Source: an uncultured SAR86 cluster bacterium
Lineage (GTDB): Bacteria > Pseudomonadota > Gammaproteobacteria > Magnimaribacterales > D2472
Reading direction: 5' to 3'
NCBI GenBank assembly: GCA_902557705.1
Contig: CACEBI010000001.1
Location: 24,001-88,000, forward strand
Length of the DNA: 64,000 bases
Part shown: positions 25,967 through 36,235 of the stretch, in pieces
Position numbering within the stretch: the stretch's first letter is position 1
Layout: every line of letters starts with the position of its first letter
The notes under the pieces: generated by a model
What the model saw: the letters and a program-made list of their open reading frames with translations, nothing else
Databases searched by the model: none
Told to the model about the DNA's origin: nothing
Made by a program: the position numbers and the translations under genes

Positions 25967-28228
25967 ATGAAAGAGCAATCAGATACAAATTCAATAAGCC
26001 TTAAACAGTACGCAGAAGAATCTTATCTAAATTATGCAATGTATGTAATTTTAGATAGAGCTTTACCAAATATTGGGGATGGATTAAAACCAGTTCAAAG
26101 AAGAATCTTATATGCCATGTCTGAATTGGGATTAGACGCAGGATCTAAGTATAAAAAATCAGCAAGGACTGTTGGCGATGTTATAGGTAAGTTTCACCCC
26201 CATGGAGATAGTGCTGCTTATGAAGCCATGGTTTTAATGGCTCAGAATTTTTCCTTTAAATATCCTCTTGTAGATGGTCAGGGTAACTGGGGTTCACAAG
26301 ATGATCCTAAATCATTTGCAGCAATGAGGTATACAGAATCAAAATTAACTAAATTTGCAAATTTGTTGATCTCTGAGCTCAAGTCAGGAACAGTTGATTG
26401 GCAGCCAAACTTTGATGGCTCTCTTTTAGAGCCAGTAATTTTCCCTGCTAAATTGCCTTCTATTTTATTAAATGGCACCTCTGGTATTGCTGTAGGAATG
26501 GCAACTGATATCCCATCACATAATATTAATGAAGTCATAGATGCGACCATTCATGTTTTAGAAAACCCAAAATCAGAATTAAAAGACCTTTTAAAAATCA
26601 TTAAAGGACCTGATTTTTCAAACCATGCACCAATTATTGCAAGCAATGAAGAGCTTGAGGAAATTTATTCGACTGGAAGAGGGGGGTTTAAAGCACAAGC
26701 CCATTGGGAACAGGAAAAAAATGAAATTATTATTAATGCTCTTCCTTATCAGGCTTCTGGTTCAAAAATTCTCGAACAGATAGCTGACCAAATGCTTAAA
26801 AAGAAAATACCCATGGTTGTGGATTTAGCTGACGAGGGCGATCATGAAGAACCAGTAAGACTAGTAATAACATTAAAGTCTAATCGAGTGAATGCAGAAG
26901 ATGTTATGAATCATCTGTTTGCATCGACCGATCTTCAAAAGAATTACAGAGCAAATATGAACCTTATTTCTTTGAAAGGTGGCCCAAAAGTTTTCTCATT
27001 AGTTGAATTGCTTAAAGAGTGGCTTGTTTTTAGAAAAAATACAGTTACAAGAAAATTAGAGCATAGACTAGATCAGGTTAATGATAGGCTTCATATCCTT
27101 GAGGGGCTTTTAATAGTTTATTTGGACCTTGATAAAGTTATCAAAATCATAAGAGAGTCAGATGAGCCTAAAAAAGAAATTATAAAAGCTTTCAAACTAT
27201 CAGATATTCAAGCCAATGCAATTCTTGAAATTAGATTAAGGCAACTCGCAAAGCTTGAACAAATTAAACTTGAACAAGAGAGAGATTCGTTAGTTGAGGA
27301 AAGAGATGATATTGAAAAAATATTGAATTCTAAAACTAGACTCAAAACCCTAATAAAAAAAGAATTGCTTGAAATAAAAGATGATTTTGGTGATGAAAGA
27401 AAGTCTCCAATAAAAGAGTCTTCTGAAGCAAAAGTATTCTCTGAGGAGGAAACGCTGGTAACTGAATCTATAACAGTAGTTCTTTCAGAAGCTGGATGGA
27501 TTAGAAGTGCAAAAGGACATGAAATTGATCCAAGTTCCTTATCATATCGAGGAGAAGATAAGCTTCAAGATTTCTGTCGTGGAAAAAGCAATCAGCTTGC
27601 AGTCTTTCTTGATTCAAATGGAAAAGCGTATTCTCTTCCAAGTCATTCACTTCCATCAGCAAGGGGCATGGGTGATCCAATTTCAGGCAGAGTCACTGCA
27701 GATTCTGGGGTCAAATTTATATCGACCTTAATTGGTAATGATGATGATAAATATATGATTATGAATACTGCTGGATATGGTTATATTTCAGAATTTAAAA
27801 ATATGGTTTCTAATAAAAAGTCAGGTAGGGCTTTCATGAAACTACCTAATGATGCTGATCTCTTAAGAGCCATAAGGGTTCGAGATGATCATGTTTATAT
27901 TGCTGCTGTATCAAATATTGGGAGATTGCTAATATTTAAAATAGATGAATTACCTGTTCTTGCAAAAGGCAAAGGAAACAAGATAATTAATATTCCAACA
28001 CCAAAATTTGTTGCAAAAGAAGAATTCATGGCCCATGCACAGCTTCTATCTCCTGTTAGTTCATTAAGAATTGAGAGCGGCAAAAGATTTTTAACTTTAA
28101 AATTAAAGGATTTAGAGAACTATATTTCTTCTAGAGCTAAACGAGGAAATATGTTGCCTCAAGGCTACAGAAAAGTAGATAGAATGATTGAAGAGGTTGA
28201 AACTATTTCTTCAGAAGATCAAGAATAG
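25967..28228 (+). CDS. parC: DNA topoisomerase IV subunit A
   Basis: A 753-residue DNA-cleaving subunit. The quinolone-region motif [14 protein letters not shown] and the catalytic Tyr in AAMRYTES follow the [13 protein letters not shown] pattern typical of ParC rather than GyrA. The C-terminal beta-pinwheel is short, also as in ParC. It is two bases downstream of parE, so the two form an operon. Its 3' end overlaps the convergent argD-like gene by 26 bases. Confidence 0.97.
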   Translation: MKEQSDTNSISLKQYAEESYLNYAMYVILDRALPNIGDGLKPVQRRILYAMSELGLDAGSKYKKSARTVGDVIGKFHPHGDSAAYEAMVLMAQNFSFKYPLVDGQGNWGSQDDPKSFAAMRYTESKLTKFANLLISELKSGTVDWQPNFDGSLLEPVIFPAKLPSILLNGTSGIAVGMATDIPSHNINEVIDATIHVLENPKSELKDLLKIIKGPDFSNHAPIIASNEELEEIYSTGRGGFKAQAHWEQEKNEIIINALPYQASGSKILEQIADQMLKKKIPMVVDLADEGDHEEPVRLVITLKSNRVNAEDVMNHLFASTDLQKNYRANMNLISLKGGPKVFSLVELLKEWLVFRKNTVTRKLEHRLDQVNDRLHILEGLLIVYLDLDKVIKIIRESDEPKKEIIKAFKLSDIQANAILEIRLRQLAKLEQIKLEQERDSLVEERDDIEKILNSKTRLKTLIKKELLEIKDDFGDERKSPIKESSEAKVFSEEETLVTESITVVLSEAGWIRSAKGHEIDPSSLSYRGEDKLQDFCRGKSNQLAVFLDSNGKAYSLPSHSLPSARGMGDPISGRVTADSGVKFISTLIGNDDDKYMIMNTAGYGYISEFKNMVSNKKSGRAFMKLPNDADLLRAIRVRDDHVYIAAVSNIGRLLIFKIDELPVLAKGKGNKIINIPTPKFVAKEEFMAHAQLLSPVSSLRIESGKRFLTLKLKDLENYISSRAKRGNMLPQGYRKVDRMIEEVETISSEDQE

Positions 28229-29402
28229 AAGATTCAAAAATCCCTAAACCTTTTTTAATAAGCTCATCTTCTATAATTAAACTTGGAGAAAATCTGACTG
28301 TATTAATATTTGCTTTTAAGATCATAAGACCTTTTGAATGAGCCACTGCAATCAAATTATCTATATTTATACCCTGATTAAATTCAACGCTAATCCATAA
28401 ACCTGCTGAAGATATTGATTGAATACATTCAAGTTTTGTTTTTAATACATCAAGCTCATTTATAAATATTTTTTCTTTTTTGATTACTTTTTGTAGAAAA
28501 GATTTTTTTGAAATGGTTTTAACAACAGATGAGCCTATGGCGCAAGCAATTGGTCCTCCTCCAAATGTTGTCCCATGAGATCCAACTGTCATAGCACTAG
28601 CTATCTTATTTGAAGTAAGAATTCCTCCCAATGGAAATCCATTCGCTATACCTTTAGCAAAACATAAAATATCTGGAACTATATTAAATTGTTCATACGC
28701 AAAAAATGTACCTGTTCTTCCAATGCCAGATTGAACTTCATCAATAATTATTAAAGCCTTATGTTTTCTAGCAAGTTGTTTAATTTTTGAAATAAATTTT
28801 TGATCTGCTTTTGTTATCCCAGACTGCCATTGAACCAATTCAAGAATAACTGCTGAAGTTTTATCTGAAAATAATGTTTCAAGGCCCTCAAATTGATTAT
28901 ATGGATGATTTTTTATACCTTTGGGCAGAGGCGCAAAACCATCAATAAGGTTTTTTGCTTTTGCCAACGCAATACCCAGCATTGTTCTGCCATGAAATGA
29001 GCTTGAGAAAGATATGATTTCATTCTTATCTTTTTTATATTTCTTGGATGTATATTTTCTTGCTGTTTTAATCGCAGCCTCAATTGATTCAGCCCCAGAA
29101 TTACAAAAGAAAACTTTATCGGCAAAAGTTTTTTGGCATAATTTTTTTGATAGTTGTACAGCGGGGCCATTTATATATAAATTTGATAAATGCCATACAT
29201 TTTTAGATTGCTGATTTAGAATTTTTGTTAATTCGGTGTTACTGTGGCCTAAATTTGTTACAGCTATGCCCGCAGTAAAATCTATGTATTTCTTGTTATT
29301 TGTATCCCATACATATGAACCTTTTGCTTTTTTTACAACAAAATCTGCTGGTCCGTAAAAAGGCACCGTATAATTTGCATAGTCATTAATAATTTTTTTC
29401 AT
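28203..29402 (-). CDS. argD: Acetylornithine/succinyldiaminopimelate-type aminotransferase
   Basis: A 399-residue class III PLP aminotransferase. [36 protein letters not shown] and the PLP-Lys segment [14 protein letters not shown] are conserved. Length and motifs fit ArgD, which makes N-acetylornithine in arginine synthesis and often also serves lysine synthesis. It stands alone here, not in an arg operon, so a related omega-amino acid transaminase is possible. Its C-terminal codons overlap parC. Confidence 0.85.
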   Translation of the reverse strand: MKKIINDYANYTVPFYGPADFVVKKAKGSYVWDTNNKKYIDFTAGIAVTNLGHSNTELTKILNQQSKNVWHLSNLYINGPAVQLSKKLCQKTFADKVFFCNSGAESIEAAIKTARKYTSKKYKKDKNEIISFSSSFHGRTMLGIALAKAKNLIDGFAPLPKGIKNHPYNQFEGLETLFSDKTSAVILELVQWQSGITKADQKFISKIKQLARKHKALIIIDEVQSGIGRTGTFFAYEQFNIVPDILCFAKGIANGFPLGGILTSNKIASAMTVGSHGTTFGGGPIACAIGSSVVKTISKKSFLQKVIKKEKIFINELDVLKTKLECIQSISSAGLWISVEFNQGINIDNLIAVAHSKGLMILKANINTVRFSPSLIIEDELIKKGLGIFESSILDLLKK

Positions 29403-29417
29403 TAGTTATATTGTATC

Positions 29418-29900
29418 GTGGTTTCTATTCAAAAAATTAGTCCAAATTCATTTGGAGTATACATAAAGCCTAATAGCTCGTTAACTGGAGCATACAGAGT
29501 AATATTTATTTCAAGTATTGCATTTATTTGCCTTGGGATAGCAACTATATTTTATTTAGTAGGCGCAACTTTGATATTGCCATTTGCCGGTCTTGAAATA
29601 AGTATTTTGCTTATAGCATTTTATTTAAATTTTAGGTGGAGCGGTAAAAGAGAAAAAATATTTTTGTCTAAAGATAAGGTAATAGTAGAAAAAGGCATTC
29701 ATAAGGCTGAGTATCGCTGGGAAGAATTTAGAACTTTTACTTCTTTTCAAATTTCAAAAGATATTAATAAGGTTCTTCAACTTAGCTTTCGATCTAAGGG
29801 ACAAGATGTAGAAATAGGATCTTTCTTGAATGACGAAGAAAAAATTGAGCTAAAAGAAAATATTTCAAGAATTATAGAGGACTTAAATACTAACCTTTGA
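29418..29900 (+). CDS. DUF2244 membrane protein
   Basis: A 160-residue inner-membrane protein with two adjacent membrane segments (about 28-48 and 54-72) and a soluble C-terminal half. It matches DUF2244, a family of unknown function common in proteobacteria. The start is GTG. It is divergent from argD (15 bases apart) and convergent with the phosphofructokinase gene, which ends one base away. Confidence 0.75.
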   Translation: MVSIQKISPNSFGVYIKPNSSLTGAYRVIFISSIAFICLGIATIFYLVGATLILPFAGLEISILLIAFYLNFRWSGKREKIFLSKDKVIVEKGIHKAEYRWEEFRTFTSFQISKDINKVLQLSFRSKGQDVEIGSFLNDEEKIELKENISRIIEDLNTNL

Positions 29901-31151
29901 TTATCGCCAAGCAGTTAACTTTTTTTGGACAGACACTAATTTAAATTCTTTTAAATCTGGAATTCCATTTTTAAAAGGAGGATTTGATTCTCCCTGAATA
30001 AGTGGATTTAGATAATCTAATGCTTTTGCAGTAACGCCCATTCCATTTTTTGTAATAAAAGATTTTGGTAATTTTTTTTCTAGATTAGCAATTTTAGATA
30101 GTGGTGCTGGTTCTATTCTCCATTTATATTTACTATTTTTACTTCTTACAATGATTGGCATTACGCCATTCATACCTGCTAAAGCATATTTGATAGCATG
30201 TGACCCAACAGCTTCTGCATGGGCTAAATCTACTTTTGAAGCTATGTGACTTGCACTTCTTTGAAGATAATCAGAAACAGCCCAATGATTTTTAAGTTTT
30301 AATTTTATATTAATAAGTTCTGCTATGAATGGAGCAACCCCACCTAATTGAGCGTGCCCAAAAGCATCTTTTGTATTTGATTCAGAAAGAAATTTGCCCT
30401 TACTATTTTTAACACCCTCTGACACAACAACAACGCAAAAACCTCTATCTGTAACAGTTTTCTTTACGAGTGATAAAAACTCTTTTTGATTAAAAGTAAT
30501 TTCTGGCATAAGAATAATATGTGGAGCATCTCCTTTATTTTTTCTTGCCAAAGCTGATGAGGCAGCCATCCACCCAGCATGCCTTCCCATAACCTCCATT
30601 ATAAAAACTTTTGTTGAGGTTTCTGACATCGACTGAACATCTAATGAAGCTTCTTGTATTGAGGTTGCAATATATTTAGCTGCAGAGCCAAACCCAGGGC
30701 AACAGTCGGTGAGTACCAGGTCATTATCTACTGTTTTTGGAATAGCAATACATTGGATTGGATAGCTAAGTTTTTTACTTATCTGAGAAACTTTAAAAGC
30801 AGTATCAGCAGAATCATTTCCACCATTGTAGAAAAAATAACCAATATTATGAGCCTTGAATACCTCAATTAGTCTTCTATATTCCTTTTCGCTTGTCTCA
30901 AGGTCTTTAAGCTTAAATCTGCAAGATCCAAATATGCCGCCTGGTCTGTGCCTTAATGATAGTAGAGAATTATTTGATTCTTTTGATGTATCAATCAAAT
31001 CTTCACGTAGCGCTCCTAGTATTCCATTTTTAGCAGCAAACACCTTTCCAATTTTATTACTTTTTTTTGCTTCAAGAATCAAAGCTCCTGCTGTTGCATT
31101 TATCACTGCAGTTACGCCACCAGATTGAGCATATAAAGCATTTTTTTTCAT
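29901..31151 (-). CDS. pfp: Pyrophosphate-dependent 6-phosphofructokinase
   Basis: A 416-residue PFK-A family enzyme. The donor-site motif reads GGNDS, where ATP-dependent enzymes have GGDGS, and the catalytic motif is PKTVDND; the Asp in GGxDS and the Lys in PKTxDND mark pyrophosphate use. MEVMGRHAGW binds fructose 6-phosphate. It reversibly phosphorylates fructose 6-phosphate using PPi, so it can serve both glycolysis and gluconeogenesis. ATG 31151 is preferred over GTG 31160, because GGGGA precedes it. It is divergent from mpl. Confidence 0.9.
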   Translation of the reverse strand: MKKNALYAQSGGVTAVINATAGALILEAKKSNKIGKVFAAKNGILGALREDLIDTSKESNNSLLSLRHRPGGIFGSCRFKLKDLETSEKEYRRLIEVFKAHNIGYFFYNGGNDSADTAFKVSQISKKLSYPIQCIAIPKTVDNDLVLTDCCPGFGSAAKYIATSIQEASLDVQSMSETSTKVFIMEVMGRHAGWMAASSALARKNKGDAPHIILMPEITFNQKEFLSLVKKTVTDRGFCVVVVSEGVKNSKGKFLSESNTKDAFGHAQLGGVAPFIAELINIKLKLKNHWAVSDYLQRSASHIASKVDLAHAEAVGSHAIKYALAGMNGVMPIIVRSKNSKYKWRIEPAPLSKIANLEKKLPKSFITKNGMGVTAKALDYLNPLIQGESNPPFKNGIPDLKEFKLVSVQKKLTAWR

Positions 31152-31203
31152 TTTCCCCACCCAAATATGTTGTAATAAAACTTGTTAAAGTATTATAACT
31201 AAT

Positions 31204-32496
31204 ATGAAGATACATATCTTAGGCATCTGTGGAACCTTTATGGGTGGCCTTGCACAAATACTCAAAGAATCTGGGCATCATGTCTCAGGTTCAGATATGC
31301 AGTTTTATCCACCAATGTCAGAGCATCTAGATGCTTTAAATATTGATTTAATAGAGGGTTATGCATTAGAACATCTTCCTGGTGCTGATTTATATGTAAT
31401 CGGTAATGCTTTATCTAGAGGAAATGAGTCCGTTGAACATATATTAAATAACCGTCTTCCATTTAAATCAGGACCAGAAATACTTGGTGAAATTCTCAGA
31501 AATAGAAAAGTATTTGCTATATCAGGAACACATGGCAAAACTACAACTTCATACATGCTTGCACATATTCTTATTTCTTCAGGTAGGGATATTGGATATT
31601 TAGTTGGCGGAGTTTCAAATGACATTGATGGCTCAGCTTCACTTGGAACTCATGAGATATTTGTTATCGAAGCTGATGAATACGACTCAGCTTTCTTTGA
31701 TAAAAGATCAAAATTTATTCATTACTCACCTGATACACTTGTTATTAATAATGTAGAGTTTGATCATGCTGATATATTTAATAACTTAGATGATATAAAA
31801 AAACAATTTCACCACCTTTTAAAAATTATTCCATCCATTGGTAATATCATATGTTTTTATGATGATAAGAATGTTGAAGATGTTCTTGATATGGGATGCT
31901 GGTCAAATATTATTAAAATTAATGATAAAAATTTAAAAATCAATTTTAGCTCTAAAGAAATCAAAATAGATGAAGACATATTTTCATTAAGCTCTTTGCC
32001 CTTAATTGGAGAGCATAATTTTAAAAATTATGTTTCAGCTATCATGGCTGCATCCATATGCGGCATATCACCAAGTGATTCTATTGAGGCATTAGAAAGT
32101 TTCAATGGTGTTCGAAGAAGACTGGAATATAAAGGAGAACATTCAGGTGTGAAAATTTATGATGATTTTGCACATCACCCAACTGCAATAACTTATGCGT
32201 CAGAAGCTATTAGAAATGAATTTAAAGACAATAAAATATTAGGAATAATTGAGCTTGGGTCAAACACTATGTCCTCTGGTTCGCATGGTAATGCTATTTT
32301 TGATTCAGTTACTGCTTTTGATGAGGTGATATGGCTGGATCACAACAAAGTTATTAAAGATGATGAATCTTTTAACTGCCATGACGAATGCCTTGCTAAA
32401 ATAAAAAGTATTATAAAAGATTATGATGTTGCTCTTTTAATGACAAATAAAGACAGTAGTAAACTTTATGAACCAATCATAAATTTCTTATCATGA
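31204..32496 (+). CDS. mpl: UDP-N-acetylmuramate:murein tripeptide ligase
   Basis: A 430-residue Mur ligase that reattaches the recycled tripeptide L-Ala-gamma-D-Glu-meso-DAP to UDP-MurNAc. The N-terminal GICGTFMGGLAQILKESGH is specific to Mpl within the Mur family. The ATP loop GTHGKTTT (about residues 108-115) and the C-terminal DDFAHHPTAI block are intact. It is slightly shorter than the E. coli protein (457). The next gene starts within its stop region (4-base overlap). Confidence 0.95.
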   Translation: MKIHILGICGTFMGGLAQILKESGHHVSGSDMQFYPPMSEHLDALNIDLIEGYALEHLPGADLYVIGNALSRGNESVEHILNNRLPFKSGPEILGEILRNRKVFAISGTHGKTTTSYMLAHILISSGRDIGYLVGGVSNDIDGSASLGTHEIFVIEADEYDSAFFDKRSKFIHYSPDTLVINNVEFDHADIFNNLDDIKKQFHHLLKIIPSIGNIICFYDDKNVEDVLDMGCWSNIIKINDKNLKINFSSKEIKIDEDIFSLSSLPLIGEHNFKNYVSAIMAASICGISPSDSIEALESFNGVRRRLEYKGEHSGVKIYDDFAHHPTAITYASEAIRNEFKDNKILGIIELGSNTMSSGSHGNAIFDSVTAFDEVIWLDHNKVIKDDESFNCHDECLAKIKSIIKDYDVALLMTNKDSSKLYEPIINFLS

Positions 32497-33074
32497 AAAA
32501 TAACTTACCTATTTTCCCTCTTGGTTTGGTTGCTTTGCCCGGTAGCATTCAATCATTACAAATTTTTGAACCAAGATATCTAAAGATGATTAAGAAATGC
32601 ATGTCAGATAGTCATGGGTTTGTAATTGTATTAAAAATAAATGATGCCTCTGAATTTGGGATTTCCAAAAAAGGTACTTATGTAGAAATAGTTGATTTCA
32701 ATAATCTTCCAAATGGTCTTCTTGGTATAACTGTGAAGGCTGAAACTAAAGTTTCAATTAAAAATATATGTCAGCTTGAAGATGGATTGCACATTGCAGA
32801 TATCAAGCCTGAGATTGATCCAGAGGTTGATAACCAAGCTTTGTTAGCAGAGTATCCTGAAATAATAAATATCTTATCTCAGATAATAAAACATCCAAAA
32901 GTTAACGAACTTCCTATTAAAGTAGATTTTAATTCTGCTGATTCTGTTGCATATCATCTTGCAGGGCTTATACCTCTTACTTCAAGGCAAAAACAAAATT
33001 TACTTGAAGCATTTGACGCCACTCAAAGACTTACAATCTTATCAAAGTACATTGAAAAAATTTCTAGTCTTTAG
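32493..33074 (+). CDS. LON substrate-binding (N-terminal) domain protein
   Basis: A 193-residue protein that consists only of the Lon N-terminal (LAN/PUA-like) domain: LPIFPLGLVALPGSIQSLQIFEPRYLKMI at the start, a helical bundle at the end, and no ATPase or protease domain. Such solitary proteins are widespread in proteobacteria and of uncertain function, perhaps protein binding or quality control. It overlaps mpl by 4 bases and the convergent membrane-protein gene by 4. Confidence 0.88.
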   Translation: MKNNLPIFPLGLVALPGSIQSLQIFEPRYLKMIKKCMSDSHGFVIVLKINDASEFGISKKGTYVEIVDFNNLPNGLLGITVKAETKVSIKNICQLEDGLHIADIKPEIDPEVDNQALLAEYPEIINILSQIIKHPKVNELPIKVDFNSADSVAYHLAGLIPLTSRQKQNLLEAFDATQRLTILSKYIEKISSL

Positions 33075-33499
33075 ATAACTCTTATTGGTGGTTTGTTTGA
33101 CTTGTTTCTTAGCCAGTTTATAGATTTTAAAATTGTAGGAATAGCAATAAGTTTTTTCTCAATAGAATATTTGCCAGGATAATTGCTCATCATCAAGCCT
33201 ATTATAATTGTAAACAAGCCTTGACCAGGAAGGACAAGCATCATTATGCCTCCCAAAATAAGTGAGTACCCGATAAGATTTTTTAAAATTAATACTATGT
33301 ACCAAATAAGGATATTATTTGTTTTAATTTTTGAATCTTTTTTATTTATAAAATAATCTTCAGGGATTAATGAAACAAGCCACTTTAGACTTAATAAACT
33401 AATCAAGAAAACGAACAAGGAAATAGATCCAAACCAGAGAATCAAGTTTTTATAAACATTAAAAATTTCTATCAATGAATTAAATGATGTTAATTCCAA
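33071..33499 (-). CDS. PGPGW-type transmembrane protein
   Basis: A 142-residue inner-membrane protein with three or four hydrophobic segments (about 15-40, 62-82 and 85-105). LGGIMMLVLPGQGLFTIIIGL corresponds to the PGPGW motif region of a family of small putative membrane proteins without known function, with Gln-Gly in place of the second Pro-Gly. The start is TTG, preceded by GGTGAC. It is divergent from rsfS. Confidence 0.65.
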   Translation of the reverse strand: MELTSFNSLIEIFNVYKNLILWFGSISLFVFLISLLSLKWLVSLIPEDYFINKKDSKIKTNNILIWYIVLILKNLIGYSLILGGIMMLVLPGQGLFTIIIGLMMSNYPGKYSIEKKLIAIPTILKSINWLRNKSNKPPIRVI

Positions 33500-33591
33500 A
33501 ATTTGTCACCTTTTTTATAAATAATGATTTAGTATAACTCTGAATGTAAGTTAATTTTTAGTTATTAAAAACTATTGAAATATATATAACC

Positions 33592-33939
33592 TTGTCTGAG
33601 AAAAAACTTCAAAATATTTGCCAAAAAAGTCTAGAAGATAATAAAGCTGAAAATATTTTATCACTTGATATTGAGGGCATCTCGTCTTTTGCAGACGTAA
33701 TAATTATAGCCACAGCTAATTCAAATAGACATGCAAAATCTCTTGCAGACAAACTTGTTGAATCAATTAAAGCAGACAATAAAAATATTTTAAATGTTGA
33801 GGGCAAGGTAGAGTCGGGTTGGATTTTAGTTGATTGTGGTGGTGTTGTTGTCAACATTATGAAAGAAGATATAAGAGAGTTTTATGATCTAGAAGGTCTA
33901 TGGGGGGAAAACACCCTGTTAAATTCTTCTAATCAATGA
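33592..33939 (+). CDS. rsfS: Ribosomal silencing factor
   Basis: A 115-residue RsfS/DUF143 protein that binds ribosomal protein L14 and blocks subunit joining during starvation. LSLDIEGISSFADVIIIATANSNRH, VEGKVESGWILVDCG and REFYDLEGLW are the family blocks. The start is TTG with little ribosome-site signal. It overlaps rlmH by 4 bases, a conserved pair that leads the mrdA-rodA cluster. Confidence 0.95.
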   Translation: MSEKKLQNICQKSLEDNKAENILSLDIEGISSFADVIIIATANSNRHAKSLADKLVESIKADNKNILNVEGKVESGWILVDCGGVVVNIMKEDIREFYDLEGLWGENTLLNSSNQ

Positions 33940-34400
33940 ACCTATCTATTATTTCGGTAGGCAACAAGCCTAACAAATGGGAATTAGAGGGTATAGATCA
34001 TTATCTTAAGCAGCTAAATAATTATATAAAAATTGATTTCATAAATATAAAAGGTCAACAAAACCCAAAAAGATCAACAGAAGAAGTAATAAAGTTAGAA
34101 GCAGATTTAATTTCAAAAAAAATCCCCAGTGACAGCTATCTTATTACATGTGATATGGCTGGTGATAGACTCAGCAGTATTGAGTTCAGTAAAATATTTG
34201 AAAATTTAATGAATGAGAATACAAAAGTTTGCTTTATAATCGGAGGGTCGTTTGGGCTATCTGAAGATCTTAAACTGATCTCAAATAAAGTGATTTCGGC
34301 ATCAAATTTTACATTTCCTCATCGGCTTTTTAGAATAATTTTGGTTGAACAAATATATAGAGCAATTTCGATAATAAGCAATGCACCTTATCACAAATGA
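33936..34400 (+). CDS. rlmH: 23S rRNA pseudouridine-1915 N3-methyltransferase
   Basis: A 154-residue SPOUT methyltransferase that methylates pseudouridine 1915 in helix 69 of 23S rRNA, using SAM. CFIIGGSFGLS is the SAM-binding knot loop, and SNFTFPHRLFRIILVEQIYRA is the strongly conserved C-terminus. It overlaps rsfS by 4 bases and the PBP2 gene by 4. Confidence 0.96.
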   Translation: MNLSIISVGNKPNKWELEGIDHYLKQLNNYIKIDFINIKGQQNPKRSTEEVIKLEADLISKKIPSDSYLITCDMAGDRLSSIEFSKIFENLMNENTKVCFIIGGSFGLSEDLKLISNKVISASNFTFPHRLFRIILVEQIYRAISIISNAPYHK

Positions 34401-36235
34401 TTGATTTAGATGAAAGATATTTTGAAAAGAAGAGTTTTTCTCATAGGCTAGTAATAGTTTATGTCTTTTTTGGGTTTGCATTCTCATTTTTTTTATACCA
34501 AACCTACTCTCTTCAAGTATCTGAATACAGAGACTATGAGACTGCAGCAATTGCAAATAAAACAAAAGAGGTATTGGTTCAACCAGTAAGAGGAATAATT
34601 TATGATAGATCTGGGAAGATTATTGTAAATAATGTTCCGACTTATGATCTCATAGTTAAAGCATCACTAATAAAGAGTATAGATTCGTTTTTATCTGATT
34701 TATCCCCAATTATCGAACTAGATACCAATGAATTGGATTATGTTAAAGAAAACTTTGATCTTAAAGCTAGTTATAACAGAGAGTTAATTATAAAAAAAAA
34801 CCTTTCCACAGAGGAAATCGCTAAATTTGAGGTAAGAAGTTATAAATTTCCTCATGCATTTATTGATGTTAGATATAGTCGTTATAATAATTATCCTAAA
34901 TTATTTTCACATGCTATAGGTTATGTAGGAGGTGTTAATAATGATGAGTTAAACTCAATACTCGATAGTCAAGCGCTGCCTCAAATAGACACAATTTTTA
35001 AATATTCAAACGGATTTCAGATAGGTAAAACAGGACTGGAAAGCACCTATGATCACATACTAAGAGGCAAATTTGGTAAGAAGATTTATGAAGTTGATGC
35101 TAGAGGTAGATTTGTCGAGGAAAGACAGTTCATTAAACCTACCAACGGTGAAGATCTTTATACAACATTAGACATTGAAGCTCAAAAAGTTGCGTATGAC
35201 CAGATGGACAATAGACGAGGAGCTGTTGTTGCAATTGAAATAGATAGCGGGTCAATAGTTAGTTATGTTAGTACACCTAGTTTTTCAACTAATGCAATTT
35301 CGAATGGAATTTCTTCAAAGGCATTTAATACCCTAATACAGGATAATAACAAACCTTTCTTTGATAGAGCATCTCAGGGGAGATATTCTCCTGCGTCAAC
35401 AATCAAGCCTGCTATTGCTCTTTTTGGGATAGAAAATAATATTATTGATTGGGATTTTTCTATGGAAGATCCTGGATATTTTATTTTACCTGAAGACCAA
35501 AGAGTTTATAGAGGGTGGAGAAAAGGAGGACATGGAAACGTTAATTTGAACAAGGCAATGATTGTTAGTTCAAATACTTTCTTTTTCTCATTAGCTTATA
35601 AGTCAGATATTAACGAATTAATTGAACACTTATCTAACTTTGGCTTTGGGGCTAAAGTTTGTGTAGATTGTTTTAATCCTGATAAAGCTTTACTGCCGAC
35701 TCCAGAATGGAAAATGAACAATCTCAATTTCGGATGGTTTAAAGGAGACACTGTTAATATGGGGGTGGGGCAAGGCTATCTTAGCGCAACCCCATTACAA
35801 TTAGCATATTACTCAACAGTATTAGCGAACAAGGGCACTTCAAAAGAGCTATCGTTCACTTATGACAATCAAGATATAAAAAATTTAAATATACAATTAG
35901 ATAATATTAGTAATATTGATTGGAAAAGACTCCATCAAAGTATGATAGGAGTTATAGAGAGTCCAATTGGAACAGCAAAAAGTCTGCAAGAATTAAAGAC
36001 ATATATAGTTGCTGCAAAATCGGGAACTGTAGAGTTGGTTAGCACAGACACGAAAGAAGATTACAAAATTATAAGAGAGAATGAAGGGAATAGGGATCAT
36101 GCAATTATCATTGCTTTTGGACCTATGCCCAACCCAAAATATGCTGTGAGTGTAGTTATAGAAAATGGTGAAAGTGGAGGTTCTGTGGCTGGGCCAGTTG
36201 CAATAGCAGTTCTTAATAGTTTAATAGATAAATGA
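34397..36235 (+). CDS. mrdA: Penicillin-binding protein 2
   Basis: A 612-residue transpeptidase of the elongasome. One N-terminal membrane segment (about 18-37) is followed by the PBP dimerisation domain and then the transpeptidase domain with SPASTIKP (Ser334, Lys337), SSNTFF (SxN-type) and AAKSGTVE (KSG). It cross-links peptidoglycan in the periplasm during lateral growth, working with RodA, encoded 4 bases into its end. Length is normal. Confidence 0.97.
   Translation: MIDLDERYFEKKSFSHRLVIVYVFFGFAFSFFLYQTYSLQVSEYRDYETAAIANKTKEVLVQPVRGIIYDRSGKIIVNNVPTYDLIVKASLIKSIDSFLSDLSPIIELDTNELDYVKENFDLKASYNRELIIKKNLSTEEIAKFEVRSYKFPHAFIDVRYSRYNNYPKLFSHAIGYVGGVNNDELNSILDSQALPQIDTIFKYSNGFQIGKTGLESTYDHILRGKFGKKIYEVDARGRFVEERQFIKPTNGEDLYTTLDIEAQKVAYDQMDNRRGAVVAIEIDSGSIVSYVSTPSFSTNAISNGISSKAFNTLIQDNNKPFFDRASQGRYSPASTIKPAIALFGIENNIIDWDFSMEDPGYFILPEDQRVYRGWRKGGHGNVNLNKAMIVSSNTFFFSLAYKSDINELIEHLSNFGFGAKVCVDCFNPDKALLPTPEWKMNNLNFGWFKGDTVNMGVGQGYLSATPLQLAYYSTVLANKGTSKELSFTYDNQDIKNLNIQLDNISNIDWKRLHQSMIGVIESPIGTAKSLQELKTYIVAAKSGTVELVSTDTKEDYKIIRENEGNRDHAIIIAFGPMPNPKYAVSVVIENGESGGSVAGPVAIAVLNSLIDK

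Noticed and set aside
28203..28228. 26-base overlap of parC and argD as a possible frameshift or assembly error
   Set aside because: Both proteins end with plausible, family-length C-termini; convergent overlaps of this sort occur at several other junctions in this compact genome.
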